From NCBI RefSeq assembly GCF_014839805.1, contig NC_051141.1, positions 14,330,777 to 14,394,776 on the forward strand: a DNA stretch of 64,000 nucleotides, in the 5' to 3' direction. Each line of letters opens with the position of its first letter. Positions within the stretch are counted from its first letter, which is position 1. The stretch comes from Manduca sexta. Lineage: Eukaryota; Arthropoda; Insecta; Lepidoptera; Sphingidae. This document shows positions 14,801-29,700 of the stretch, piece by piece. The notes beneath the pieces were generated by a model. The model was not told where the DNA came from, did no database searches, and worked only from the letters and a program-made list of their open reading frames with translations. A program made the translations under genes and the position numbers.

Positions 14801-16139
14801 TCGCTTCCAGATTTATTTTTAATCTTCCTTTTACGGCCATTTGAACACTGTATTGAGAAATTTTAATCGTTTTCTGTGTTGTGCTACAGGCTACTTTTAT
14901 CCCGGGATTTTTATCCCTGAAAAACTTATTCACGTGGGCGGACCCGAGATTTTGACAAAATATAATTTCGAAATTTGCTACGCTATAGAGGAGTTACAAC
15001 TTGTCCCTACTCCCTGATAACGTAACTTCGGTGCGTGATTTAGATACGTCACGTATGTTTAATTATACAGCGTGAAATTCTTTTTAATACTTAATTATAA
15101 ATTAAATTAATTATGAATTATATCACACTGGACGTTACTAAAAATACAGGGGAGAGTAAAAAATTAAAGACAAACTGTAAAAAGAAAAGCCCGAATTCAA
15201 AAACATCCAATGTAAATAATATTCAAATAATTTAGAGTTATTGACAAAATCACAACTGTTAAAATTTGGTAGATATATTGTTATATTTGCCCAGACTTAT
15301 TTATGCATATTTCCGGTGCCAATGACCACAAACGTTTACGAAACCTTAACTCTCACATGCGATTTTAGCTAGTGCAATTGTTCATTAGTATTCTGAAACG
15401 GTTTCGGATAATTATGGACCACAGAACACGTAGCATTACAGACACGTTTAATGCAGAGCGCGTTTACACTGGCCGTTTAGTGTCGCGGAGTACCAGTGAG
15501 TAGGGACCTCAAGCGCGTCCTTACGTCTGTAATGGGCCGGTCATTAGTTACGGACGGATTCTGGGGTACCGTAACACAAATGTTACCCCTCTTAACTGGT
15601 GCGATAACATTTTACACGCGCATGTGTGCGTGCACGCTGCGTCTCAGCAGATTGATGCTGCCTTGATGTGTTTAAAGTCCCGGTTTAAATACGTCTGTCC
15701 TTTTGCGTATCCGTTTCTGTTTATGATGAGTAAGTGTTTCCTTCGGTTGTTCCGTGTATCCTGGCCCTCGATGTTTTTATCTGTTTGCAGATCATTGTTG
15801 ATTATTTATTAGTAACTACGGTATTCACGAAGATTTCTCACAGCCACGTATATGAGATAAAAATATTGTGATATCAAACAAATATTACGAATATTATTGA
15901 AGTAATCAAACACAAATATTAATCTATAATTATCACTATAAAGCAGCAACAGGAAAAATAAAGATAGCTATTTTCTTAATAGGTAGGTTTAATATCTCCA
16001 AAAAATAAGGACAGTATATTAATAACTTTCTCTGTAAGTCTGCATATAAACTTATTAAAGTAATTGTCTTTATTAAGTACCTATTTATCTCGAAAATCGA
16101 TCGAGAAGCGGAAATCTATCCCATGTATACTAATAATAC
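11890..16139. other. AT-rich DNA, little recognised
   Basis: It holds only the repeat-tail fragment near 14885. The GC-richer stretch 15410-15730 has no coding frame with splice sites. Frames at 13816-14257 lack any family signature. Confidence 0.45.
14885..14945 (+). repeat. Fragment of the same repeat tail
   Basis: ACAGGCTACTTTTATCCCGG and AAACTTATTCACGTGGGCGG match the 18260-18335 segment with substitutions. Confidence 0.4.
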
Positions 16140-16440
16140 CAGCCGTGTATTATATATTATCCCACTACTGGCCATGGCCTGCCTCCTCTACTACTGAGAG
16201 GGTCTTGGACTTTAATCGACCGCGTTAGCGTACTGCAGGTTGCTATACTTCACATAGCTTCGAATTCTTTATGGAAACCCTCTCGGGTATGCAAGTTTTC
16301 TCACGATGTTTTACTTTGCCGATTAAAAAGTAAGCTATAATTCGCAAAGAATACACACATAACTTTAGTGAAGTCAAAGGTGCGTGTCCTCGTGTTTTGA
16401 TTCTAGTCCGTACCACTCTCAACTAGGCTGCTAACAGCAA
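16140..16440 (-). mobile_element. Old degraded copy of the Metulj-like SINE
   Basis: Read on the minus strand, it follows the 35290 SINE order (tRNA-like head, TGTGTATTCTTTG block, TCGTGAGAAAAC, GAGGAGGC block) with many substitutions and no clear target duplication. It is much older than the other two copies. Confidence 0.65.
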
Positions 16441-17638
16441 CGCTTAAAAAGTAATTATAAATACACGAATAAATTAATTACGATGGTCTTTCTACTAAAT
16501 TTAACCTTTTTGTACAGTAAGTGTACACAATACAAATATTTCACGAAATGTGAATGATAAAAAGATAATAGAGAAGAATTTCCACAGAACAATACAATAG
16601 GGAAGAAAGTAAAATGATTACGAGTGGGTAAATTAACGAGTTGGCTTTGTGATTTCTGTCTGCGGCTGATGAAGCACTCATTAGTCGGCGGAACCAGTCT
16701 TCAGATGAGATCTCGCTTGCGGCTTGTGGCTCGTTGGAGCGCGCGGCGCAGCACGACGGTGTCGTGCCGCGCTTCGCTCCGGGCGTGGGGGTGCCCATGA
16801 TCGTACAACGATGCGCCCATTGTGCCTCTACACGCGCCTCCTTCATCATTTATCCCTCGTTAACGCAGAATTCATGGCTATTATAGCCATTTATTTGATA
16901 TTATCTACCATTCATATGTACTTTTTTAAAAGTTAATCTGGTATCGTCGTTAACGGTCTCCTATATTATAATAAGTCCGGGAAAGAGTTATTTTGCATAC
17001 AGTGAGTATAAACTTGTAATAAAAACTCTCAGGCTTTACTATTTGTATCTGGCTGGTTTTGATGACATCATTGCACAAAAAACCAAATTCGTAAAATGTT
17101 GTTTTCAACTATTTTTCTTTCTATCAAAATGAGTAAATCTAATAAATAAAAACAAAACATTTTAAATTTTATCATAAAAAAGGAAAAATGCATCGCAAAC
17201 CACCGAAAAAAAAATTGTGACGTTTTTGGACTCAATGGAGTGTCAAGAGTAGGACAAAGATGGTTTTAGCGTTTTCAGTCCGGGAATTTTGGTGTCAAAG
17301 ATGGACCTTGCCCTGTCAGAGCAGACCAGACCAGCGACTATAGCGGCTCTAGTCGCCCTGTTACGCAATGTACCTGTTAGCAATTTTAATTAGGCACCGA
17401 CTCCAAAATTGGTATCCAATATGTAACTGTTATGTGAAATTATTTTTTGGTTTTGAGTGGTTTTTGAAGGAGGTTTAATTTTTTGTTAAAATTATTTTTT
17501 TAAGTATCAGTCTTAGGGCACCATAGATATTTTAGAACAATGCTAGACAGTGAATATTTTTAGCTATCGCACGCGACGCTACTATAGTCGTTAAAAAGCT
17601 TTTGTCTCTCAACATACGATACCTCGCGTCGCCGTGTC
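16441..17638. other. Unrecognised DNA with one CpG-rich patch
   Basis: 16700-16830 is GC-rich with open frames on both strands (Arg/Ala-rich, low complexity). No splice-supported exon or domain is visible. Confidence 0.4.
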
Positions 17639-17668
17639 ATTGAACAAACCAGATGTGGTTTGTTCAAT
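17639..17668. repeat. Perfect hairpin with GATG loop
   Basis: Arms of 13 bases (ATTGAACAAACCA and its complement) surround GATG. A second hairpin with the same loop starts 13 bases further on. Confidence 0.8.
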
Positions 17669-17680
17669 AACTTTAATGAA

Positions 17681-17706
17681 TTAACTAAAGTGATGACTTT
17701 AGTTAA
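17681..17706. repeat. Second perfect hairpin with GATG loop
   Basis: Arms of 11 bases (TTAACTAAAGT and its complement) surround GATG, directly after the 17639 hairpin. Confidence 0.75.
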
Positions 17707-18184
17707 ATCCATAGTTTAAAATAACGTCTACTGCTCTCACACCTTATTCAAATATAATCACGTCTGCGTTAATGGTACCATGCAAAAACAATTCCCGACG
17801 AATATGAACTCATTTTATAAAGTATTCGCCGTATACTTTTTCCTTAATGGATATTAAAATGCTTTAATTTTACGCGAGTACCTATGATACTAATGGGTTC
17901 TTTAATATTTAATTATAAGTCCACGTCTGTATCATAGAAGAGGTGGCATGGTTGTAAAAAGAGCATTCAAAGTCCTTTGAATTTCCGTTCTATGGAAAAT
18001 AGAAGCCGAGCTCATCATTTCTGTATTGAATGCACAAAATTATATATCAAATATATTAACAATTAACTATTCACCCTGCTAGGATAAAAAGAAATGTAAA
18101 TTTAATTCCATAAATATTTTTTTATACATAATAAATACGAAATAATTTATCAACATATCTATAAATTAAATATAAATATTATAA

Positions 18185-18335
18185 AATAAAGTCTCCGTTT
18201 CTGTCTGTCTGTATGTTATCGATTTTCTCAAAATCTACAGAACGAATTTTTATGAAATTTAATATGGAGGTATTTCAAGACCCTGGGAAGATTATAGGCT
18301 ACTTTTATTCCGGAAAACTTATTCACGCGGGCGAA
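18185..18335 (+). repeat. Interspersed repeat tail (ACGCGGGCGAAGCCGCGAGC type)
   Basis: It reads TCTGTCTGTCTGTATGTTAT ... GGCTACTTTTATTCCGGAAA ... ACGCGGGCGAAGCCGCGAGC, a very common lepidopteran repeat end whose class (Helitron or RTE-like LINE) I cannot fix. It is cut short by the hairpin at 18336. Confidence 0.55.
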
Positions 18336-18391
18336 GCCGCGAGCAAATGATGATCAGAGTGATTACACTCTGACCATCATTTGCTCGCGGC
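18336..18391. repeat. 56-base near-perfect hairpin
   Basis: Arms of 26 bases (18336-18361, 18366-18391) pair with one mismatch around the loop ATTA. The left arm is the end of the adjacent repeat, so the right arm is a snap-back copy of it. Confidence 0.9.
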
Positions 18392-19649
18392 TAAATAATT
18401 ATATTTAAACATGACTTAAATCCCATCGTACGAACTACGATGCGAGAGATAGTCTTGAATTCTGCGGGATTTCGTATGTTATATTCTGATCATGTCGTGT
18501 CAAATTACAAATTTATTGAGTTAAGAGTTTGAATAAGACGGACGTAGGAGTGACAAGGGTTGAGAGTCTAAACCGAGCACGCAGCTAAAGCAATAAGCTA
18601 TACGGTTATTTAGGGGCCTTCAAACTAGAAACTATTCATTTTCTCCGCAACGCGATTATCTAACGCAAACTGTTTGCTTGTCAGTAGATGAATCTCTGTT
18701 TGGCAAGTATTATTAGGACTTCAATTGGTGTTTTGACTCTTAAATGAGAAACAGCTGTCGATGTTTCAAACGATGTTTTCTTCATCAAGTTTTGGCGTAT
18801 TATTATTATTAGTATTCGTCAATACCCTTCTTCTACATACGAATATACCATTATCTACTTTATAAAACATATAAAAGTAATGGTAGGATAAGTAAGTGTT
18901 CTTTTTCTTTATAACGTTTCTTTACAGTTTAGTTTAACAGCTTTTCTGTGCTTACCTTAGCTGAGGCGTGGCAGAGGTGGCTCCTAAACACATTTTAATA
19001 TTCAACAAGCGCGATCTCCATATATTGATTAGATTTGGAAACCAAAGCTTCATGTTTGTAATGATTGCCACGAACCATGCGTAGTCGCGTAGCTGCCGGG
19101 TCCATGCAAAAACTACCTCTGTTGTACACTTGAGTTGCTAAGTAACCAGAGGTGAATACCTCCTATGCGGTGCATGCCTATTTTAGTTACATCGATTCTA
19201 TAAAGGGAATGGAGTGTTTGATTCCAATAACCGAATGATTGTTATATACCAACCGAACCACTTTCCAGTAAAATTATTGTAAATGTTATTTCTGCCCTGT
19301 TCATGTTCACACGAAACAGATAAGATTATTTTTATTCAATAGTGATTTTTATTCGTACAATGTATTAAAATGTGAATCGGATTTGTGTTTAAGATGTCTC
19401 TCCCATTGTGTACTTAGGATCGGGTCCATTTTATATTAAGATTTTCTAGAGGCTAAGGGCAGCTGTCCATTTTAAAGTACTGTATTAAGTTTATTGGTCA
19501 ATAGCAGAAAAATGGTTTCGAATTCACTTGGAAACTTTTAATTAATTTATTCTATATGATGAAAATTATTAACATTATAATTTGTATTTTGTACCATAAG
19601 TAATAACAATAATTTCAATACTAAAAACTATTTAAATTTATTTATAGAT

Positions 19650-19931
19650 ACACAAAAACACACACACACAACATCACGCATTAACTCATACTCCCCCGAA
19701 GGGGTATGCAATTTTCGCCAAGTGTGATCCGTCCCGTGATGTGATAGGGGGCGAACTTATCACCGTATCGGGCTCAAATTTCAGACTCCAGGCACACTCC
19801 GGTTTTTCTGCTCACTATCAAGTGAGTAGATAAAACCAAAAAATCACTTTGCCCGACCAGGGATTCGAACCCAGGACCTCAGAGCGCTGCCCTACCGTGC
19901 ATGCAGTACAATTACGCCACCAAGGCAATAG
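19650..19931 (-). mobile_element. tRNA-derived SINE, second family, antisense
   Basis: The minus strand begins with a tRNA-like head (TTGGTGGCGTAATTGTACTG as A-box region, GGGTTCGAATCCC as B box). A body including CCCCTATCACATCACGGGAC follows, with an AC-rich tail. The 9-bp duplication TTTATAGAT flanks it at 19641-19649 and 19932-19940. Confidence 0.8.
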
Positions 19932-19999
19932 TTTATAGATTTTTATTAAATTTAGTACTTAATTTGAATGTTTGTTGGATAATGTATATAAATATAGCG

Positions 20000-22900
20000 T
20001 ACAAAGTACATGTGCTATAAACCGTATTTAATGACGTTCTACGTCGTATAGAGGACTAATAAAATAGCACAGGCACAGTATCGAAACCGTGGCGTCTGTG
20101 GCGCCAATTTTCTCCTATATGCCAATGAACTCTTCATAAAAGGCACTGAAATGTTCACAAAAGCAATAAATTCTATTTTCTACTAATAGAGTACTAGATA
20201 CTGGCGGCAGTAAACACAAAAAAGGAAATTAATATCTGTATTCCTAAGTGTAAAAAGTGATACTTGAGACTATATTAAATGTTCCACTCCTGCTTATTGA
20301 ATAAAAACGCCTCTTTTAATGCTGATTAAGTCATAAGATTACCAGAAACATACCATGTTTCTTACGCTAAAGTATAATTTACTTAACATATAATTCTTTT
20401 TGGACTAAGAATTAAACAAAACTAAAATTCCCAATTAGATAAAAATTCTGATAAAATTTTAAACATACGATAATTAAATAAGCGGTCCTCAAATACCAGC
20501 CATTGCATACCTTAATTTCATGTTTGTTGAACTTCGTTTAGCTGTTTATGCGAATTTGAAAAAGGCAAGAAGCCTATCTTTATTTGTCAATATGCGAATA
20601 TCTGTATTATTCTTGGATTTCACGACGAGCCTTGACACGATGATTTATTTACTAATATCTACGTTTGCAGTGTGTGTGTGTGTGCGTAAAGCTCGTGTAG
20701 AGTTTTATTCCTGTAACGGGACAAATATAGCGGTTTGGGATTTTGTCAAGTACACAGTAAGTGTGTCCAATCTTAAACCCTATTTATTAGAAATGCATGG
20801 AGTCGTAGTGCGGAAACTGGTGTCATATTTTGCCATTATATTTAAAATGACAATAAAACAACCTAAATTAGACAGTTTGAAAATAAAATTAAGACTGAAC
20901 ACGGCAACTGGTCTGCGTTTTTAACTCTATAGTTAATCGGAAAACGCTAATTATAATTACTGGTGTTATATTCAATGCAAACCTGGGATTTAAGCAGTAC
21001 CACCGTTTTAGTTGTTAGTAGCCCACATGCAACAATCATTTAAAACTCTCAAGTAAAACATAAAACCTATAAAATTAGTCTTTATTCATCGTGCCAAATG
21101 TTGAGTTGATAATAACTTATGACCATTCTGACTTTTATGTGGTCTTGATAAAAAAAAACAAAGGTACACTCCATTGCAGTTAAACTCCACATGTAGCAAT
21201 CATGTATCTGCCAGCAAAGGACAATGAAACGCGAAAGAATATTGTTTTCCTTGTGGAGGGTAGGTGAATAAACTGCATAATGGGGCGACGTCGCGACAGT
21301 GTGGCGCCGTTAGCGCGCATGTCAGGCAAGTACCGTAAAATGTGACGCGATAGAACACAAGGAACCAGTTCATAATAAATGAATTAACAAAAGTAACCTT
21401 ACATAAGTGTCATAAAAATGTCACCGAGGGTGTCAACAGCCTCCGCGCTCACCGTACTGACGTCCACCCTGGTGCCCAATTACTACCGGCGGCGACGTGA
21501 TTTTAAATCTGTTCAGTGGGACCAGAGCGTACTGTCCTATGTAATTACTCCACCTTTATGGGCAGTACAAAAGCTTTATGTTATTATCGAACAATATCAC
21601 ATAATTATTAACCTAACAAATATTTGATTACATGTAAGCTATGCATAGTATATTAAAACATAATACAACATTAAAAAAGTATCAGTTCGTTGACATTTTC
21701 TCCTTGAAAAACTTTTAGTGAGATCCATCTAGAAATTTTCGTTGCGTCGAAACATTGTCCTTGTTATGTAATGTCGATTTTTTAGATTAGATATGTAAAA
21801 ACACTATTTTATTTCAATTATTCAAATTATTTACGATGAAACTGAGTGATCTCCATAATATGTATAACTTTCAAATCTATTATCATACTTTTTACTCCAT
21901 TTCTAGCAATTATAGCCTTTCCATGAATGCCAACTTCAAACAAAAAAAAAACACATTAGAAATCATCGAGCATTGTCCGAAGAAAAATCCTTATTTGTAA
22001 GGTGGAATAGAATCGGCAGCAAGTCTCATACCGCAGTGTTATGTAACAGTACGCCGCTCGATATAGAGTTTACCTACTGGCAGTGTAGGGGTGTGCGACG
22101 GCGGCGCGGCGGCTGGCGAGCGTCGTCGACGTCTGGCCACGCGGCTTTATGTCCTCCGGGACTTGGGGAATCACTCACCGGAAAATTGTTTTGCCACGGC
22201 ATGACAGCCATTTTTGCGCTACACTCAACGGTTAAAACATACCGCGCGTTGTATTTTACAAATATAAATGCTTTTACAAATTATTAATAATTATTGTGAA
22301 ATTTGGCCATAACAATGTTTATTTTATACTACATGAGTTTTTACCACATATGTTTGCACCTTATGTTATTTAAAGGAAATTATAGAATGTATTGAATAAC
22401 GTGAATGTGATTATGAGGACTTCAATGTTACTCAGCGTCTCCTTCGCCGTGTTTTTCTGTAGCACTCAATCTTTCTTATTTATTACGTATAAATAATAAC
22501 TCGTCACCCATAGTTTAAACTCCATGTTGATTTTCCGAGGTAGAATACTACCGCCGCATCGTATATCCTGCGGCACGTAAGTTTCTCTAAAATCACGAGC
22601 GGCCGTCAATGTGGCGAATTCAATCCTTTCGTACGGTAATGAACATGCATCATATCGCCCACGCACCGGTACCGACGGCTCTGACCGGATCACTGGGCAC
22701 GCTGACTGCACAGTGCACACTGCATCTATCTCTTGTGCAGCAAATACCGATCATCCGCGCGGCTTATCTACGACCAGCACTCACTAAATTCGACCATCAA
22801 TATTACCGATAATGTTAACAATAGACAATATTATTATCTCGTCGTAACGTTCTCACTTTTTTATTGTATGTTGTTAGATATTATTTTTAGGCGGGCTTAT

Positions 22901-23168
22901 CGAATCGGATGACCGGTTGACCGGTGCTATTTGTCTGCCGTAGGGTTCAGTTGCCAATTAGTATACAGAATATTCACTTTAACTTTATCTATCAAATATA
23001 GTGAAATAAATCAAATTCGTCCATAACATTATTTAAAATCATTTTCATGTCTCCTTCCGACATTTTGACCGGCATTATTTCGACTGCTTCTTAAATAGTG
23101 TTTGTTATGTTGTCAAATGGATTTATTTACTTGTTAAATTGTAATGCCGTGTATGTATGTATACATCA
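20000..23168. other. Unrecognised DNA with CpG-rich islands near 21280-21500 and 22030-22170
   Basis: Two short CpG-rich patches stand out from the AT-rich background. The second contains a consensus donor on the minus strand (CCGGTGAGT, near 22176). Neither encodes a recognisable domain. They may be untranslated first exons or enhancers of NDRG or of an unseen gene. Confidence 0.35.
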
Positions 23169-23205
23169 GCAATGTATATTCACATTATTAGTGAATATAC
23201 ATTGC
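23169..23205. repeat. 37-base perfect hairpin beside the Helitron candidate
   Basis: Arms of 15 bases (GCAATGTATATTCAC) pair around ATTATTA. It ends three bases before the proposed Helitron 5' end. Confidence 0.85.
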
Positions 23206-23208
23206 AGA

Positions 23209-23496
23209 TCTATATATATAAAACATTAATCCCTATTTCCCTTGGTCACGGCATCACGCGTGAACGGCTGGACCGATTTCACTATTTTTTTTGTTGTGTT
23301 TGTTATTGCCAGGTAAAGGTGCTTATGAAAGAAAAAAATTCGCGAAAGATTAAAAAATTTAAGAAAACTTAAAGAAAATATGAATTTTATATAACTGTCA
23401 ATCGTTTGAAATAACTGTCAGTGATTGACAGAATGCGCGCTGCAAATTCATAGTTAAGACGGGACAACGTCTGTCGGGTCAACTCTGGTCAACTAG
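23209..23496 (+). mobile_element. Candidate non-autonomous Helitron
   Basis: It begins TCTATATATATAAA after an A, ends CTAG before a T, and has a short GC-rich inverted repeat (GACGGGACAACGTCTGTCGGGTC) close to the 3' end. That is the TC...CTRR structure inserted in AT. The internal text (CCCTTGGTCACGGCATCACG, GAACGGCTGGACCGATTTCA) is a repeat I recognise as dispersed in Lepidoptera. Confidence 0.5.
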
Positions 23497-24465
23497 TATA
23501 ATATAAAAATTGCCAACAGTGCAATGCTTCCACCCAATAGTAGTTCAACATACAAAGTTATAACTTCATTAATTAAGCGAAATTTTAGCGCTGGTAGCTT
23601 GAATATCTCAAATAATTACGTGAAAACATTCGTCTAATTGGAATCGCTTTCATATTCAGTAAAATACCAGTTAATGTGTCTGCATTTGGTGCCCTCGTTA
23701 ATATTCTTGACAATTCTTGAAAGCAATTAGCGGACGTAGCAGGTTGATAATTTTGTTTTAATATTCAATTAATTTAGATATTAAAGATTCTTAAGTTACC
23801 GAAATTATTGAGTATTTGATTTATACCTAAAATTCTTGTCCGCGTCACAAACTCCGCACATACTTGCAAAGAAATTACACGCCGCTATATACAACACATG
23901 GTCAGACACATTTTCTCACCATATCTCACTTTATAAAGCAATCAAAAACAGCAGCAAGTTGACACAAGTTTCGCAGTAGTACATAATTCATTTACCACCG
24001 CAGTATTATGTAACGTTCGGTCGATATACCGTACTTTGCTTCCTTTCATGATTGCATTACATCAAATCCCGTTTTTGTTTACCCACGTCAACAATATATC
24101 GGTATAATATGACTTTAAAGAAGAAACTGAAATAACCGTTGGTCTGACGTTACCAAAACATATTGTAACGGTCAGTGTGTGTCTGTTAGTTGACGATATA
24201 GTCAAACTTTTATTCGGGCGAACTAAAATAAAAGAACGGATCATTTAAAGGCCACATATTAATTATAATTGTTACACATTACAAAGGTGCAAGCTAGAAA
24301 TTGAGACCGACAATACAGAGTCAGGGTCTCAGTCCAGACCGGGCGCTTCTGGACGTTGGAAAGTAAGAATGGTTCGGGACGTTGCATAACTATATGCGCT
24401 TCGATTGTTTTTACTTTTTATCAATAATTATTCTATAAAGACCGCCTACACAAAAAACCGCGTTT

Positions 24466-24497
24466 CGTATTTGCTAATGATTACATTAGCAAATACG
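24466..24497. repeat. 32-base perfect hairpin
   Basis: Arms of 14 bases (CGTATTTGCTAATG) pair around ATTA, the same loop as the 18336 hairpin. Confidence 0.85.
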
Positions 24498-26647
<2,150 letters not shown>

Positions 26648-26789
26648 CTACATGTACCCAACCATGGATGAGTTGGCCAACCAACTGAACTATGTTATGG
26701 GCCACTTCGGCCTCAAGTCGTTCATCGGCTTCGGGGTCGGTGCCGGCGCTAACATACTCGCCAGATTCGCTCTCGTCCACCCGCGCAAG
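26648..26789 (+). CDS. MESK2: NDRG internal exon, nucleophile-elbow region
   Basis: The exon follows acceptor TTTCAG and ends at AAG before GTAATA. Its first base completes a codon begun in an unseen upstream exon; most NDRG proteins have Asp-Tyr here, so that exon should end in GA. It encodes YMYPTMDELANQL through RFALVHPRK, the helix and turn around the degenerate active site. The exon is strongly GC-biased against flanking introns. Confidence 0.95.
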
Positions 26790-29700
26790 GTAATACTAAT
26801 AATTGAATACCTAACAAATATTTCCTTTTTATCCATCAATATACTTAGTTGGTCATAATTTATATACTATGACCCTAATTAATGTATTAAATTCTAAGAA
26901 GCATGGTATGGTTTTCAATGTATGTTCTACAAGTGACCAATCGAAATTAATATTTGCTTTAAATATACGTTACTCCCGCGTTATCGCCCCTATTTTTGTG
27001 CGAGCAAAAATAAAAGGCAACCGATTACAGCAAATTGGTAGGTAATACTCTACCGCCCCGTTAATATTTTTGTTAGGTTCCCACCTTACACGCCGCGGCC
27101 TATAAGGCCTATTGATAAATCCAACAATACTCGACAATATTTAAGTTGATCAATTAAAATAGTATACAAGCACGTTGGAGATGCACCCGTTTTGCAGGTG
27201 GACGTATTGGCGCTGATCAACTGCACGTCGGGCCAGGCGGGCTGGATCGAGTGGGCGTACCAGAAAATGAACACGCGGTCCCTGCGCTCGCGCGGCATGA
27301 CTCAGGGCGTGCTCGACTACCTCATGTGGCATCATTTCGGACGGGTATGCGAACAATCTACAATCTAGAAGTTTCTATAGCGGCATAGCCAATCGGCTAT
27401 TAGCGAAGTATATCATTGATGATGCTGTGCTTTGTACTTTGTTAATGCAAACGGTTTGATTCTCAACGTGCTTTACGCGAATTGACTCAGCGAGTTCTAT
27501 CGCGATAATGGTTTCATATTAGATTGGAATTTTGTATAAGAATTGTTTGTATGAATATACTATTATACATATCTATATATTTGTGGTGTATGCCACCTAA
27601 ATATTATAATAATAATATAAAGCTGCTTGAAACAACTTTATAATGAGTCGCATATATCCTTCTGTTAAGCGATGTTTGCTCGTGTATCCATTCGCTATCC
27701 AAAAGCGGAGTTCTAGATGCGTGCACCTTTTCCCGTTTACTTTGTTACGCTAATATTTCTTGGAGCTCGGACGGAAACGAAGGCAATTATATAGAGTTTA
27801 CACGCGAGTCGCGTTCAAAGACGATTTTATTTAAAAACAAGCTTTTTTCACGCCTTGTGAAATGTAAGGCAATAAAAAATAAAGAATGTTTTCTCCCGGT
27901 GCAGTGGCTGTACTCTCGCATCACCGCGCCTCGCCAATCAACTCGAGTGATTATTTTATCGTACTGTAATAAGATGTGGTCGTGGTTTATTATTGTATAT
28001 TTATGCGTAAAATATGAAATATTATTGGTGTATGAATTATCGAAGAAGAAAGGCACACAATAATTTTCTGAATAATTACCTCTGCTTTCATTCTTAGGTG
28101 TGATCTCCGTTGAATATTGTAGTGGATCTTTTGCCTTTTAGATTTTTTAAACACCTCTGCAAGTAAATAATGAGTTCGCATTGCAATTAATTTTAAATTA
28201 CTCTGACGAAGTCATAAAGGAACTTGTTACGGCTTAGTTATACTTTGTTCAGGAGAGACGTCTTTTAAAAAGCCGCTGGCCATAGTTGTAAGTAATGATT
28301 TATGAGTATAATTTATATCTTTTATGAACCGTTTCAAAATATTTAAACTCGTTATTTTGTATTACCGTGCAATTATGTAGAACGTTACTTTTGTATAATC
28401 TACATACTATACACATTTCAAATGAAATTGTCGATGCGTTATACTTCTAGTTTATTTACTGTGCAGCGTGGATATGAATTGGCTAATCATTTTATGGCCT
28501 TGCCCCTTACAATAAAATACTTAAACATTTCTCACTTAATTATGAATTTATATAAGTGGAAGCTATATTATGATTTATGGCATAAGTAAATCACAATTTG
28601 CTATCTTGGATAATTATTTGTATTTGGATAAATATTTATTATGTGATTATACTAGTAGAAGAAAACATAAATTATTTAAATCTTAGGACCCGCGTTTCTC
28701 TCTAAAATATTTGAAATAAAAGAAAGGTAGAAAACAAATTATACAAAATTTATTGCCCTAAGGTTAGTTCCTTATGTTCTTCGTCTTATTAACGCTATCC
28801 TACATTAATAAAAAATGAAAAGTCCTACCCAAGTTCTATTGCAAACACAAACTCAACTCATTGCACTCACACACACTTCAACCAGAGGGTATACTCCTGA
28901 TCGGCGGTCTAACGAGGGGTGAACGAAAGCATGCTATGCCGGAGTCCTGCACTCACGGAAGATCCCGTCTTCACGTGCTCATAACGCCGGCAATAAGAAC
29001 GGCTATCGAATCATAGCGAAGCACTACGCTTTTCCGGCCACACAAACATACATAAACACAATACTCCACTGCGAGTCTTATCCATAATTCCACAATAAAA
29101 ACCAGGAGAAAAATAAAAGTAATTTACCTAAGGCCTTCTAGAGGAGCTGTTTTAAGACAATTCAAAGGTTTGGAAGAAAAGTTTAATAATTGAAATTATT
29201 TTCATTATCCTTTTAATTTATCATAATGCTTATTTACTTATACGATGACATCTAGAGGATGCATCCGTTTGAAACTATTATTACCTATATAGGTAAAAAT
29301 ATATTTACCCAATTTAAGCGATTTCTAAATTCAGTGGCAATATTTAATTTCTAACAAGATTTTTTTCATCATTCTCAGTTAGTCTTTACTGTAGTCGATT
29401 CTTAGATTTTTAAGTAATAATATTTTTTATACATAATAGTAATGTCGGGCAATCTTCGTGCTTTATCAGTTTACTATCTCTTCGTTTGCGAACATTCCAA
29501 CCGAAATCTCTAGAACTAGCACACAAACTTGTCCATAAAGATATTATTTTACGATATATTTAATATTTATGCTTCAGAATATCAGAGTTATAGGCATGGA
29601 ATAGAGTCAATACAAAACTCTACACGGGACATTTATGTACACAAAATTCAACCAACTTATTTATCATCGTGATAATTTAACACCATAGCTTAATTTCATA

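Noticed and set aside
15068..15131. Possible 64-bp MITE with CAGCGTGA / TCACACTG ends
   Set aside because: The inverted ends are short and imperfect, the centre is just AT-rich, and no target duplication was seen.
16541..16936. Arg/Ala-rich frames on both strands over a GC-rich patch
   Set aside because: Both strands are open simply because of GC content; no splice sites or domain support either.
20520..20924. 134-codon open frame on the + strand, among the longest in the upstream region
   Set aside because: Composition is AT-driven, part of it is a GT microsatellite read as Cys-Val, and it has no domain, splice context or family resemblance.
21973..22720. 104- and 84-codon frames around the CpG-rich patches
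   Set aside because: No family resemblance or splice pattern; kept only as unexplained CpG-rich DNA.
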